Shown here in pieces: positions 1-6,251 of a DNA stretch of 14,016 bases. Source of the stretch: Ilumatobacteraceae bacterium (lineage in GTDB: Bacteria; Actinomycetota; Acidimicrobiia; Acidimicrobiales; Ilumatobacteraceae); NCBI GenBank assembly GCA_016650435.1, contig JAENVT010000456.1, forward strand, positions 1 through 14,016. The letters run 5' to 3'. Under the pieces are notes generated by a model. The model ran no database searches. It was not told the origin of the DNA and saw only the letters and a list, made by a program, of their open reading frames with translations. The position numbers and the translations under genes are program-made. Position 1 is the stretch's first letter; each line of letters starts with the position of its first letter.

Positions 1-1160
1 ACCTTGTAGGGAATGCCGAAGCGCATCAGCGACTCTTCGATGACCCGGCTCTGCGCGTTGGTTCGGTAGAAGGTGGCCATCTCCTTCCACATGAACGAGG
101 CATCGCTCTGCAGCGTTTGCATCGTGCGCGCTACCCAGGTGGCTTCGTCGCCTTCGTCTTCTGCGTGATATCGCGTGATCCGTTCGCCGGTGCCAAGCTC
201 ACTCCACAACTGCTTGTCTTTGCGGTCGGGGTTGTTGGTGATGACGGCGTTGGCAGCGTCGAGGATCGCCTGTGTGCTTCGGTAGTTCTGATCGAGCACG
301 ATCGTGGTGACGTTGTCGAACGCCTCCTCGAACTGCGAGATGTTGCGCAGATCGGCACCGCGGAAGCGGTACACGCTCTGGTCGTGATCGCCGACGATCG
401 TGATCTGCTCGTGCTCGGCGGCCAGTGTGAGGGCGATCTCGTTCTGCGCCATGTTGGTGTCTTGGTACTCGTCGATCAATACGTGCTGAAACCGCTGTTG
501 ATAGTGAGCCAGCACATCGGGATGATCGCGGAACAGCTCGACCGTCTTCATCAACAAGTCGTCGAAGTCCATCGCTCCGGCCTTCAACAAGCGGGCCTGG
601 TAGTCGACGTAGATGTCGGCGTGCTTGCGCTCGAAGATGTTGGCTGCTCGTTCGACGGCCTGCTGCGGGCTGATCAGCTCGTTTTTCCACAGACTGATCT
701 GGCCATGCGCGGCGCGAGGTGGGAACCGTTTGGCGTCGAGGTTGAGATCGCGAACGACATAGCCGGCGAGACGCTGCGCATCGGCTTGGTCGTAGATGCT
801 GAAGGAGCGCGGATAGCCGAGCCGATCGGCGTTGGCCCGCAAGATGCGAACGCAGGCCGCGTGAAACGTGCACACCCACATCGCCCGGGTGACTGGGCCG
901 ACGAGATCGGCGACGCGATGTCGCATCTCCTCGGCTGCCTTGTTGGTGAACGTGATCGCCAGAATCGATGAGGGAGGCATGCCCTCGTCGATGAGGTGGG
1001 CAATGCGTTGCGTGAGCACTCGGGTCTTGCCCGAGCCGGCGCCGGCGACGACCAGCAGCGGTCCGCCACGGTGCACGACAGCGTCGAGTTGGTCGGGATT
1101 GAGCAGGTCGAGGTCGAGCCCTGCACGCTGATTTGTGGCGTGCTCGGTCGGCAGATTCAT
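1..1160 (-). CDS. pcrA: UvrD/PcrA-type superfamily 1A DNA helicase, N-terminal part (truncated by window edge)
   Basis: ATP-dependent 3'-5' DNA helicase of the UvrD/PcrA family, acting in nucleotide excision and mismatch repair and in clearing protein from replicating DNA. About 386 codons are visible from ATG 1160. In order they show a Q-motif (LNPDQ, about 20-24), Walker A AGAGSGKTR (39-47), motif Ia TFTNKAAEEM (near 79), Walker B with DEYQDT (about 230-235), motif III GDHDQSVYRFRG (about 257-268) and the QNYRST motif IV. The visible part ends at GIPYKV, just before the usual GG-x-F-x-x-R-x-E-I/V-K-D stretch, so domain 2B, motifs V-VI and the C terminus lie outside. No frameshift is seen. 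The start is supported by the fit to family N termini and by a -10-like TAGAAT 9 nt upstream. It diverges from crcB1. Family assignment is very secure; pcrA versus uvrD naming is less so. Confidence 0.96.
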   Translation of the reverse strand, partial: MNLPTEHATNQRAGLDLDLLNPDQLDAVVHRGGPLLVVAGAGSGKTRVLTQRIAHLIDEGMPPSSILAITFTNKAAEEMRHRVADLVGPVTRAMWVCTFHAACVRILRANADRLGYPRSFSIYDQADAQRLAGYVVRDLNLDAKRFPPRAAHGQISLWKNELISPQQAVERAANIFERKHADIYVDYQARLLKAGAMDFDDLLMKTVELFRDHPDVLAHYQQRFQHVLIDEYQDTNMAQNEIALTLAAEHEQITIVGDHDQSVYRFRGADLRNISQFEEAFDNVTTIVLDQNYRSTQAILDAANAVITNNPDRKDKQLWSELGTGERITRYHAEDEGDEATWVARTMQTLQSDASFMWKEMATFYRTNAQSRVIEESLMRFGIPYK

Positions 1161-1169
1161 GGTGAACCC

Positions 1170-1175
1170 ATTCTA
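1170..1175 (-). promoter_or_regulatory. -10-like box TAGAAT before the helicase gene
   Basis: On the minus strand TAGAAT, close to the TATAAT consensus, is followed by 9 nt and then ATG 1160. The transcript would have almost no 5' leader. No convincing -35 was seen and no Shine-Dalgarno sequence stands before the ATG. Confidence 0.45.
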
Positions 1176-1212
1176 CGGAAGGGGTGTCACGTTGAAGTCG
1201 AAGCCCGCCGAA

Positions 1213-1218
1213 TATGGT
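1213..1218 (+). promoter_or_regulatory. Possible crcB promoter -10 (TATGGT)
   Basis: TATGGT fits the TANNNT -10 pattern. TTGAAG at 1192-1197 could serve as -35, but the spacer is only 15 bp. A leader of roughly 35 nt would result, containing the purine-rich ribosome binding site at 1246-1256. Placed by pattern only. Confidence 0.3.
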
Positions 1219-1259
1219 TCCCAGGGGGCTCGGATGCGCAGGGAGAAGGTGGAGGTCAC

Positions 1260-1769
1260 ATGAGCGACGAGAAGTCCCGCATCCCCATCGACCCCGACCT
1301 GTCGCCGTCCGATCCCGGCGAGCCTGTCGTCGGTCGCAGCAGGCGCTCAGCCCGCCGACGATTCGGGCGCGCCCAGCCCGACGTTCTCGCAGTCATCGCC
1401 ATCGGAGGAATGCTTGGTGCCGCCGCCCGGTTCAAGCTCGCCGAGGCACTGCCCACCAATCCTGGTCACTTCCCGTGGGCCACATTTTGGACAAACCTCT
1501 CAGGCAGTTTCGTGCTCGGCTTCTTGCTGATCGTGCTGTTGGAACGGTTCCCGCCCACTCGATATGTGCGCCCATTCGTGGCGACAGGCATCCTCGGCGC
1601 TTACACCACGATGTCCACCTTCACCGTCGAGACGGCGCTGCTCATCAAAGACGACCACGCCGCCACTGCAGTGCTCTACGGCCTCGGCAGCGTCGCCGCC
1701 GGTGTCTTCCTCGCCTATGCGGGCATCGCCATCGCCCGTCTTACGGTGGCCGGAGCGTCGCACCGATGA
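1260..1769 (+). CDS. crcB: CrcB/Fluc fluoride channel subunit 1
   Basis: A 169-residue membrane protein of the CrcB/Fluc family, which exports fluoride passively as an antiparallel dimer. Visible family features are GGMLGAAARF (49-58), the pore asparagine segment TNLSGSFVLG (78-87, N79) and GAYTTMSTFTVE (113-124). Four hydrophobic segments follow a charged N-terminal tail of about 38 residues that is longer than usual. The start ATG 1260 is chosen because the purine-rich AAGGTGGAGGT run lies directly upstream; the frame stays open to 996 but that part overlaps the helicase. The stop overlaps the next gene's start (ATGA), so the pair is very likely co-translated and forms a heterodimer. The TTFSTF 'Phe box' of the family reads TTMSTF here, a Phe-to-Met change. 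Confidence 0.93.
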   Translation: MSDEKSRIPIDPDLSPSDPGEPVVGRSRRSARRRFGRAQPDVLAVIAIGGMLGAAARFKLAEALPTNPGHFPWATFWTNLSGSFVLGFLLIVLLERFPPTRYVRPFVATGILGAYTTMSTFTVETALLIKDDHAATAVLYGLGSVAAGVFLAYAGIAIARLTVAGASHR

Positions 1770-2143
1770 GCAATCTCGCGTGGCTCGCGTTCCTCACGGC
1801 CGCGGCCATCGGCGCCCCGGCGCGCTACCTCATCGATGGACTCGTTCAAGACCGCACCGACGGCGCCTTCCCGTGGGGCACCTTCGTCGTCAATGTCAGC
1901 GGCAGTCTCGTTCTCGGCACGATCACCGGGCTCGGCCTCTACCACGCTCTCGACACCACCACCAGAACCGTGCTCGGCACCGGCGGCATGGGGGCCTACA
2001 CCACCTTCAGCACGTTCACGTTCGAGACCGTCCGTCTTGCCGAGGAAGGCGCCATCGACGAAGCGCTGAAAACCGTCGTCGCCAGCTTCATCGTCTGCCT
2101 CGCCGCGGCGAGCGCAGGCCTCGCATTGACCGCTCTGCTGTGA
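1766..2143 (+). CDS. crcB: CrcB/Fluc fluoride channel subunit 2
   Basis: A 125-residue second CrcB/Fluc subunit, of normal length for the family. It carries the pore motif VNVSGSLVLG (42-51) and an intact GAYTTFSTFTFE (76-87) with both Phe-box phenylalanines. Four hydrophobic segments span nearly the whole protein. It starts at ATG 1766 within the ATGA overlap with the upstream subunit, so translation is coupled. In many Gram-positive bacteria two adjacent crcB genes encode opposite-topology halves of a heterodimer; that is the likely arrangement here. No fluoride riboswitch was recognised upstream of the pair. Confidence 0.94.
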   Translation: MSNLAWLAFLTAAAIGAPARYLIDGLVQDRTDGAFPWGTFVVNVSGSLVLGTITGLGLYHALDTTTRTVLGTGGMGAYTTFSTFTFETVRLAEEGAIDEALKTVVASFIVCLAAASAGLALTALL

Positions 2144-2164
2144 TCGCCGCATCAAGCAAGTGCG

Positions 2165-2851
2165 TCAACCGGCACGAAATCGTAGACCTGCGCGTCGGCG
2201 CACCATCGTCCAGTCGTTGACCACGATGCGCCTCTTGCCGGTCTCGAGGATGCCTTCCTGACGAGCTTCATTGAGCACCCGATTGGTGATCCTCAATCCG
2301 ACACCGGTCATCGACGCAAGCTGCTGCTGGCTGATCGGAAGTTCGGCCGGGGTGCGGCGCTTCTCGAACACCTCGCCGAGCCTCCACAATTGTCGGTACA
2401 GCCGCGTCGGGCCGTCGAGTTCGGAGAGCTCACTGACCTGAGTGGTCAACCGTTGCACCAAACGCAACAATGCCTCGATGAACACATCGGAGATCCGCGG
2501 GAAGCGTTGCCGCAAGGCTTCGATGTCGGCGCGCAAGATCTGGATGACCTCGACTTTCGACAGCGCCTGCGTGGTGGCCGTGCGTACCCGCTCGTTCGAC
2601 AGGATCGCCATCTCGCCGAACATTTCGCCCGGGCCCAGGATGGCCAGCAGTACCGGCTCGCCGCGTTCGCCGCCACTCCAGATACCGACCCGCCCGCTGA
2701 CCAGCACGTAGACCGCGTCACCGGCCTGGCCCTCGTGGTACAGGTACGCCTGGGCAGGGATCTGCAGATGACGGCATCGCGTCTCGAGCGCTGTGCGTTC
2801 GCGTTCGGGAAGAGATGCGAAGAGAGCAATGGTCGGGGCGATGAAGCTCAA
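2165..2851 (-). CDS. Crp/Fnr-family transcriptional regulator with cyclic-nucleotide-binding domain
   Basis: Homologue of cAMP-receptor-type regulators. Using TTG 2851 as start gives 228 residues. The N-terminal half is a cNMP-binding beta barrel, with a GQAGDAVYVLVSGRVGI strand pair and the phosphate-binding cassette GEMFGEMAIL followed by R-T-A (FGEMA 78-82, R90-T91). R90-T91 align with the cAMP-contacting R82-S83 of E. coli CRP, so nucleotide binding is plausible. The C terminus (about 165-215) is a Crp-type winged helix-turn-helix: LPISQQQLASMTG followed by a recognition helix and the ILETGKRRIVV wing. No Fnr-type cysteine cluster is seen. The start is uncertain. The frame is open to ATG 2935, but that N terminus looks unlike the family and would place the palindromic site 2859-2889 inside the gene; GTG 2890 is another option. 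It diverges from the sigma factor gene and may control both. Confidence 0.9.
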   Translation of the reverse strand: MSFIAPTIALFASLPERERTALETRCRHLQIPAQAYLYHEGQAGDAVYVLVSGRVGIWSGGERGEPVLLAILGPGEMFGEMAILSNERVRTATTQALSKVEVIQILRADIEALRQRFPRISDVFIEALLRLVQRLTTQVSELSELDGPTRLYRQLWRLGEVFEKRRTPAELPISQQQLASMTGVGLRITNRVLNEARQEGILETGKRRIVVNDWTMVRRRAGLRFRAG

Positions 2852-2858
2852 GATACAC

Positions 2859-2889
2859 CAACACGCAGTATTGCGTGTTGCAACACGCA
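2859..2889. promoter_or_regulatory. Candidate operator: three alternating copies of a 9-mer between regulator and sigma factor genes
   Basis: CAACACGCA (2859-2867), a 4-bp spacer GTAT, its exact reverse complement TGCGTGTTG (2872-2880), then CAACACGCA again directly adjacent (2881-2889). The last two copies form a perfect 18-bp palindrome, TGCGTGTTGCAACACGCA. The first two form an inverted repeat with 9-bp arms. The site lies in the divergent spacer between a Crp-like regulator and a sigma factor, so autoregulation by the Crp-like protein is the natural reading. That is an inference; the sequence is not a textbook TGTGA-N6-TCACA site. Confidence 0.6.
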
Positions 2890-2933
2890 CAGGGGCGTGG
2901 ATAGACAGCCACCCCGCGTGGTTTCGTTCACAC

Positions 2934-3515
2934 ATGAGGACGAACGCAACACCCGAAGAAGTCGCCGCGCTGGTTCAGCGTCATTTCGATGGCGATGCCA
3001 AGGCGCTGGCCGAGCTGATCGCGATCTTCCAATCTTTGGTCAGAGCTGCGGCGCGCCGAGTATTGCGCTGCGCCTCCGATGTCGACGATGCCGTGCAGGA
3101 CACATGGCTGAATTTCGTCCGCTTCGGTGATCGCATCGCTGACCCCGAGCGCGTCGGTGCATGGCTATGGACCGTCGCGCTCAATTCCGCACGTCGCATT
3201 CAACGCCGCGACAGCCGCTGCATCGTCGCCGACAACGTGGCCGATCTGGCCGACGCCATGGCCGACGACGTACCGGACCCCGACCACGCTCTGCAGCGCT
3301 GCGAGCGGGCAACGGTGGTTCACCGAGCCGCGACAGAAATGCGCGAGACCGACCAGCGGGTGCTCAGTCTGATGATGGACGACCGCGCCTACGACTACCG
3401 CCAGATCAGCACGATCAGCGGCCGCCCGATCGGGAGCCTCGGACCGACGCGCGATCGAATCATCCGCAAGCTGCGCACCAATCCGCAGGTTGCAGAGTTG
3501 ATGGCTGCTGTCTGA
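2934..3515 (+). CDS. RNA polymerase sigma-70 family factor (ECF-like)
   Basis: A 193-residue sigma factor with the ECF layout. Region 2 spans about residues 25-95 and includes VDDAVQDTWLNF, which matches the core-binding D-x-x-Q-x-x-W/F signature, and the ERVGAWLWTVALNSARR stretch. Region 4 (about 140-185) contains DQRVLSLMMDD followed by YDYRQISTISGRPIGSLGPTRDRIIRKLR, the typical helix-turn-helix with its GSLGPTR loop. No extra C-terminal domain and no anti-sigma factor gene are found beside it. Start ATG 2934 is the only methionine before region 2 and lies almost back to back with the opposite-strand frame; no Shine-Dalgarno is visible. The shared spacer with the Crp-like regulator suggests common control. 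Which promoters it serves cannot be read from the sequence. Confidence 0.88.
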   Translation: MRTNATPEEVAALVQRHFDGDAKALAELIAIFQSLVRAAARRVLRCASDVDDAVQDTWLNFVRFGDRIADPERVGAWLWTVALNSARRIQRRDSRCIVADNVADLADAMADDVPDPDHALQRCERATVVHRAATEMRETDQRVLSLMMDDRAYDYRQISTISGRPIGSLGPTRDRIIRKLRTNPQVAELMAAV

Positions 3516-3547
3516 ACCCTTGTTCCGGCGGACGCGCCTCATGTAAG

Positions 3548-3553
3548 TAGCGT
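3548..3553 (+). promoter_or_regulatory. -10-like box TAGCGT before the DUF445 gene
   Basis: TAGCGT fits TANNNT and is followed by 7 nt and then GTG 3561, the geometry of a leaderless transcript. There is no Shine-Dalgarno sequence. Confidence 0.4.
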
Positions 3554-3560
3554 CGCCGCA

Positions 3561-4814
3561 GTGGATGTGATGTCGGCGGCCGATCTCGAGCGTCAAACCG
3601 CGCTGCGAAAGATGAAGATCGTCGCAACGGCACTCCTTGTCGTCGTCACCGTCGTCTTCTTCGTCGCCCGCTGGCAAGAGCAGAAGCACAGCTCGGTGGG
3701 TTTCGTACGAGCGTTCGCCGAAGCGTCGATGGTGGGCGCCTTGGCCGACTGGTTTGCAGTGTCGGCGCTCTTTCGACATCCGCTCGGGATACCCATCCCG
3801 CATACAGCCATCATCCCGCATCGCAAGGATCAGATCGGTCGCTCGCTGGGCGAGTTCGTGCAGACCAACTTTCTGACACGCGAGGTGCTCAACGAGCGTC
3901 TCGGCGGTGCACATGTCGGCAAGCGCCTCGGCGACTGGCTGGCAGACGAACACAACGCCGGCAAGGCAGGCGAAGGAATCGGCGACCTGTTGCGTGGCGC
4001 ACTCGAGGTACTCGATGACCGCGATGTCGCCAGTGCGCTGGAGACGTTGATCGAACGCCGGGTACGAGATACCCCCGTTGCCCCACTTGTCGGCAAGGCC
4101 ATCGATCTGGCGATCGAAGGTGGACACCATCAGCGGTTGCTCAATGCCGTGCTGACCGGCCTCGACGGATTCCTCGACGACAACAAGGCAACGTTCAGGG
4201 AACGGCTCGAGCACGAGTCTCCGTGGTGGATACCCGAACGGATCGACGACAAGTTGTTCACCAAGATCTACGGCGCGGTGCACAGCTTCTTGGCCGATGT
4301 TCGTTCCAACCCCGACCACGAAGTACGCCACTCCCTCGACACTCGCGTAGTGGCGTTCGCTCAACGACTGCGCCATGACCCGGAACTGTTGGCAAGAGGC
4401 GAGGAACTGAAAACGGAGCTGCTGGCCCATCCCGACGTGCGCGCCTGGCTCGGCTCGCTGTGGGGCGAACTGAAGCGCAACACGGTCAGCGCCCTCGACG
4501 ATCCCTCCAGCGAGCTCCGCCGCCGACTCGATCAATCACTCGTGACACTGGGCCGGCGGCTGGCAAGCGAATCTGAACTGCAGGCCAAGGTCGACGACTG
4601 GATCATGCGCGCTGCCGGACACATCGTCGATCACTACAAGGGCGAGGTTGCAGACCTGATTGCCACAACCGTTGCCAAGTGGGACGGCAAAGCCACGGGC
4701 GAACGCATGGAACTTCAAGTCGGTCGCGACCTGCAGTTCATCCGCATCAACGGCACGATCGTCGGGGGACTCGCCGGACTAGTGATCTACAGCGTCAGCC
4801 AACTGCTGTTCTGA
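3561..4814 (+). CDS. DUF445 family membrane protein
   Basis: A 417-residue protein of the DUF445 family (E. coli YjiN-like), whose biochemical role is not established. A transmembrane helix lies near residues 18-37, followed by the hallmark GALADWFAVSALFRHPLG (59-76), IPIPHTAIIP and GRSLGEFVQTNFL. A long, mostly helical, charged middle region (about 95-385) follows. A second hydrophobic segment ends the protein (NGTIVGGLAGLVIYSVSQLL, about 397-416). This N- and C-terminal membrane-anchor layout is typical of the family. GTG 3561 is taken as the start because of the -10-like box 7 nt upstream; ATG 3570 is three codons inside and equally possible. It lies 45 bp after the sigma factor gene on the same strand and converges on the gene at 4835. 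Confidence 0.9.
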   Translation: MDVMSAADLERQTALRKMKIVATALLVVVTVVFFVARWQEQKHSSVGFVRAFAEASMVGALADWFAVSALFRHPLGIPIPHTAIIPHRKDQIGRSLGEFVQTNFLTREVLNERLGGAHVGKRLGDWLADEHNAGKAGEGIGDLLRGALEVLDDRDVASALETLIERRVRDTPVAPLVGKAIDLAIEGGHHQRLLNAVLTGLDGFLDDNKATFRERLEHESPWWIPERIDDKLFTKIYGAVHSFLADVRSNPDHEVRHSLDTRVVAFAQRLRHDPELLARGEELKTELLAHPDVRAWLGSLWGELKRNTVSALDDPSSELRRRLDQSLVTLGRRLASESELQAKVDDWIMRAAGHIVDHYKGEVADLIATTVAKWDGKATGERMELQVGRDLQFIRINGTIVGGLAGLVIYSVSQLLF

Positions 4815-4834
4815 GCGTTGAGCCCCTGAGCAGA

Positions 4835-6175
4835 TCAGGACCAGTCGCGGCGAGTCATCGGCATACCCGCGTTGCCCGATTCCGTTTGCACCACGCCCAG
4901 CACCTGGTGGATGGCGATCCCACCATCTTCGAAGCCCACCGCGGACCCGGCCATGTACAGGCGCCAGATCTTGGCCCGCGGCTCGCCGACCAGCTTGACG
5001 GCCTCGTCCCACGAGCCTTCGAGGTTCGACACCCACGCCCGCAGCGTCCGCGCGTAGTGCTCGCGCAGCGATTCGACATCGCGCACTTCCAAACCGGCAC
5101 GCTCCATCGCTAGTACGACACCACCGACGTCGATCAGCTCACCATCTGGGAACACATACCGGCCGACGAAGGACCGCGAGCCGAGCGTTGATCCTCCGAC
5201 CGACGAGATCGCATGGTTCAGCAGCCGCCCCTGCGGTACGAGCACCGAGCGAAGCGTCGTGAAGTACTGGTCCAATTTGCCGTGACCGACGTGCTCCGAC
5301 ATGCCGATCGACGAGATCGCGTCATACGACTCACCGGACAGGTCGCGATAGTCCTGCAGTCGAATCTCGACGCGATCGGCAACACCGGCTTCCTCGACGC
5401 GCTGCCGTGCCAGCTCGGCCTGCTGTTTGCTGATGGTGATACCAACCACGCGTGCGTCGTAGTGCACAGCAGCATGAATGGCCATCGATCCCCAGCCACA
5501 ACCGACATCGAGCAGGCGTGCGCCGGCGTGTTCGTGCAGTCCCAGCTTGCGACAGACAAGTTCGTGCTTGGCGTTCTGCGCTTCTTCGAGCGTCGTGCCG
5601 GGCTGGGTGAACCTGGCGCACGAATACGTCATCACGGGGCCGAGCACCAGGCGGTAAAAGTCGTTGCCGACGTCGTAGTGGTGTCCTACCGCGCGCGCAT
5701 CGCGGCGCAACGAATGCCGCAATCCGCGCAGCCGCGCTTCCTCGGGCGGCGGAGGCAATGGACCGCCGAGCGCGCCGACTCGCTTGGCGGCGACGACGGC
5801 GGTCGGCAACACCCGCCACGCTCGCCTTGGCTCGGCAAGCTCGGGCTTGGCATCGCGGAACGCCACGACGACATCGAAGAGATCGCCGACGAGGTCGATG
5901 TCGCCGGAAACATAGGCGCGACCGAGACCGAGCTCGTTCGGCATCCACAGCAGTCGTCGAATGGCGTCCGGGGAGTTGAACCTCAACGTCGCCACGGTGT
6001 TGTCCGGAGGGTCGAGTCTCGACCCATCCCAGAACTCGAAGCGAATCGGAATCTTGCGCCCGAAGCTGCCTTCGATGACCGGCCTCACGGCCGCCGCGAC
6101 GCGGCCGTCGGTCTGGATTGTGCGGGCGGCGGTTGTGACATCGTCGGTCAGCGAGGTCTGGGCTGGCGGAACCAT
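4835..6175 (-). CDS. cfa: Cyclopropane-fatty-acyl-phospholipid synthase family methyltransferase
   Basis: SAM-dependent enzyme that adds a methylene or methyl group to unsaturated acyl chains of membrane phospholipids. It has 446 residues, of which about 1-150 form the N-terminal lipid-binding domain. The catalytic domain shows HYDVGNDFY (166-174), MTYSCARF (182-189), SAM motif I LLDVGCGWGS (221-230), the SIGMSEHVG motif (289-297), NHAI (320-323) and REHYARTLRAW (381-391). By comparison with E. coli CFA synthase, C186, E294, H321 and Y384 match the bicarbonate-site residues C139, E239, H266 and Y317. The usual MFEHVG reads MSEHVG. ATG 6175 is preceded by AAAGGGG with a 7-nt spacing, a good ribosome binding site. 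The exact product (cyclopropane or methyl-branched chain such as 10-methylstearate) cannot be decided from the sequence. Confidence 0.93.
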   Translation of the reverse strand: MVPPAQTSLTDDVTTAARTIQTDGRVAAAVRPVIEGSFGRKIPIRFEFWDGSRLDPPDNTVATLRFNSPDAIRRLLWMPNELGLGRAYVSGDIDLVGDLFDVVVAFRDAKPELAEPRRAWRVLPTAVVAAKRVGALGGPLPPPPEEARLRGLRHSLRRDARAVGHHYDVGNDFYRLVLGPVMTYSCARFTQPGTTLEEAQNAKHELVCRKLGLHEHAGARLLDVGCGWGSMAIHAAVHYDARVVGITISKQQAELARQRVEEAGVADRVEIRLQDYRDLSGESYDAISSIGMSEHVGHGKLDQYFTTLRSVLVPQGRLLNHAISSVGGSTLGSRSFVGRYVFPDGELIDVGGVVLAMERAGLEVRDVESLREHYARTLRAWVSNLEGSWDEAVKLVGEPRAKIWRLYMAGSAVGFEDGGIAIHQVLGVVQTESGNAGMPMTRRDWS

Positions 6176-6202
6176 CTCATCACCCCTTTGTTGGTTTTGC
6201 CC

Positions 6203-6208
6203 AGCTTA
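6203..6208 (-). promoter_or_regulatory. -10-like box TAAGCT for the CFA-synthase gene
   Basis: On the minus strand TAAGCT (TANNNT) lies 27 nt before ATG 6175, leaving a short leader that holds the AAAGGGG ribosome binding site at 6183-6189. The palindrome 6219-6232 would cover the -35 region. Confidence 0.3.
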
Positions 6209-6218
6209 GAACGCACGA

Positions 6219-6232
6219 TCTCAGGGCTGAGA
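6219..6232. promoter_or_regulatory. Small palindrome TCTCAGGGCTGAGA between methyltransferase and CFA-synthase genes
   Basis: Two perfect 6-bp arms surround a 2-bp centre. Just beside it lies CCGAG-aatca-CTCGG (6234-6248), a 5-bp hairpin 3' of the methyltransferase stop on the minus strand. The first may be an operator over the -35 region of the CFA-synthase promoter. The two together may be a weak terminator of the methyltransferase transcript. There is no T-tract, so intrinsic termination is doubtful. Confidence 0.3.
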
Positions 6233-6251
6233 ACCGAGAATCACTCGGCAT

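Noticed and set aside
117..971. A 284-codon open frame on the plus strand
   Set aside because: A shadow of the helicase gene, whose Walker A and B motifs are on the minus strand.
1161..1259. Possible fluoride riboswitch upstream of crcB
   Set aside because: The expected conserved pseudoknot strings of the crcB motif RNA could not be found, and the space is short.
2895..2921. Direct repeat GCGTGG at 2895 and 2916 and a GTGG...CCAC mini-hairpin
   Set aside because: Six-base repeats in GC-rich DNA are expected by chance.
2852..2935. N-terminal extension of the Crp-like regulator to ATG 2935
   Set aside because: The extra 28 residues do not resemble the family N terminus, and they would bury the palindromic repeat inside the gene and abut the sigma factor start. 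It is not fully excluded.
3165..4535. A 456-codon open frame on the minus strand
   Set aside because: Antisense to the sigma factor and DUF445 genes, both of which carry clear motifs. The translation is low in recognisable structure.
4825..4839. CCTGA-gcaga-TCAGG hairpin between the convergent DUF445 and CFA-synthase genes
   Set aside because: A 5-bp stem with no T-tract is too weak to call a terminator.
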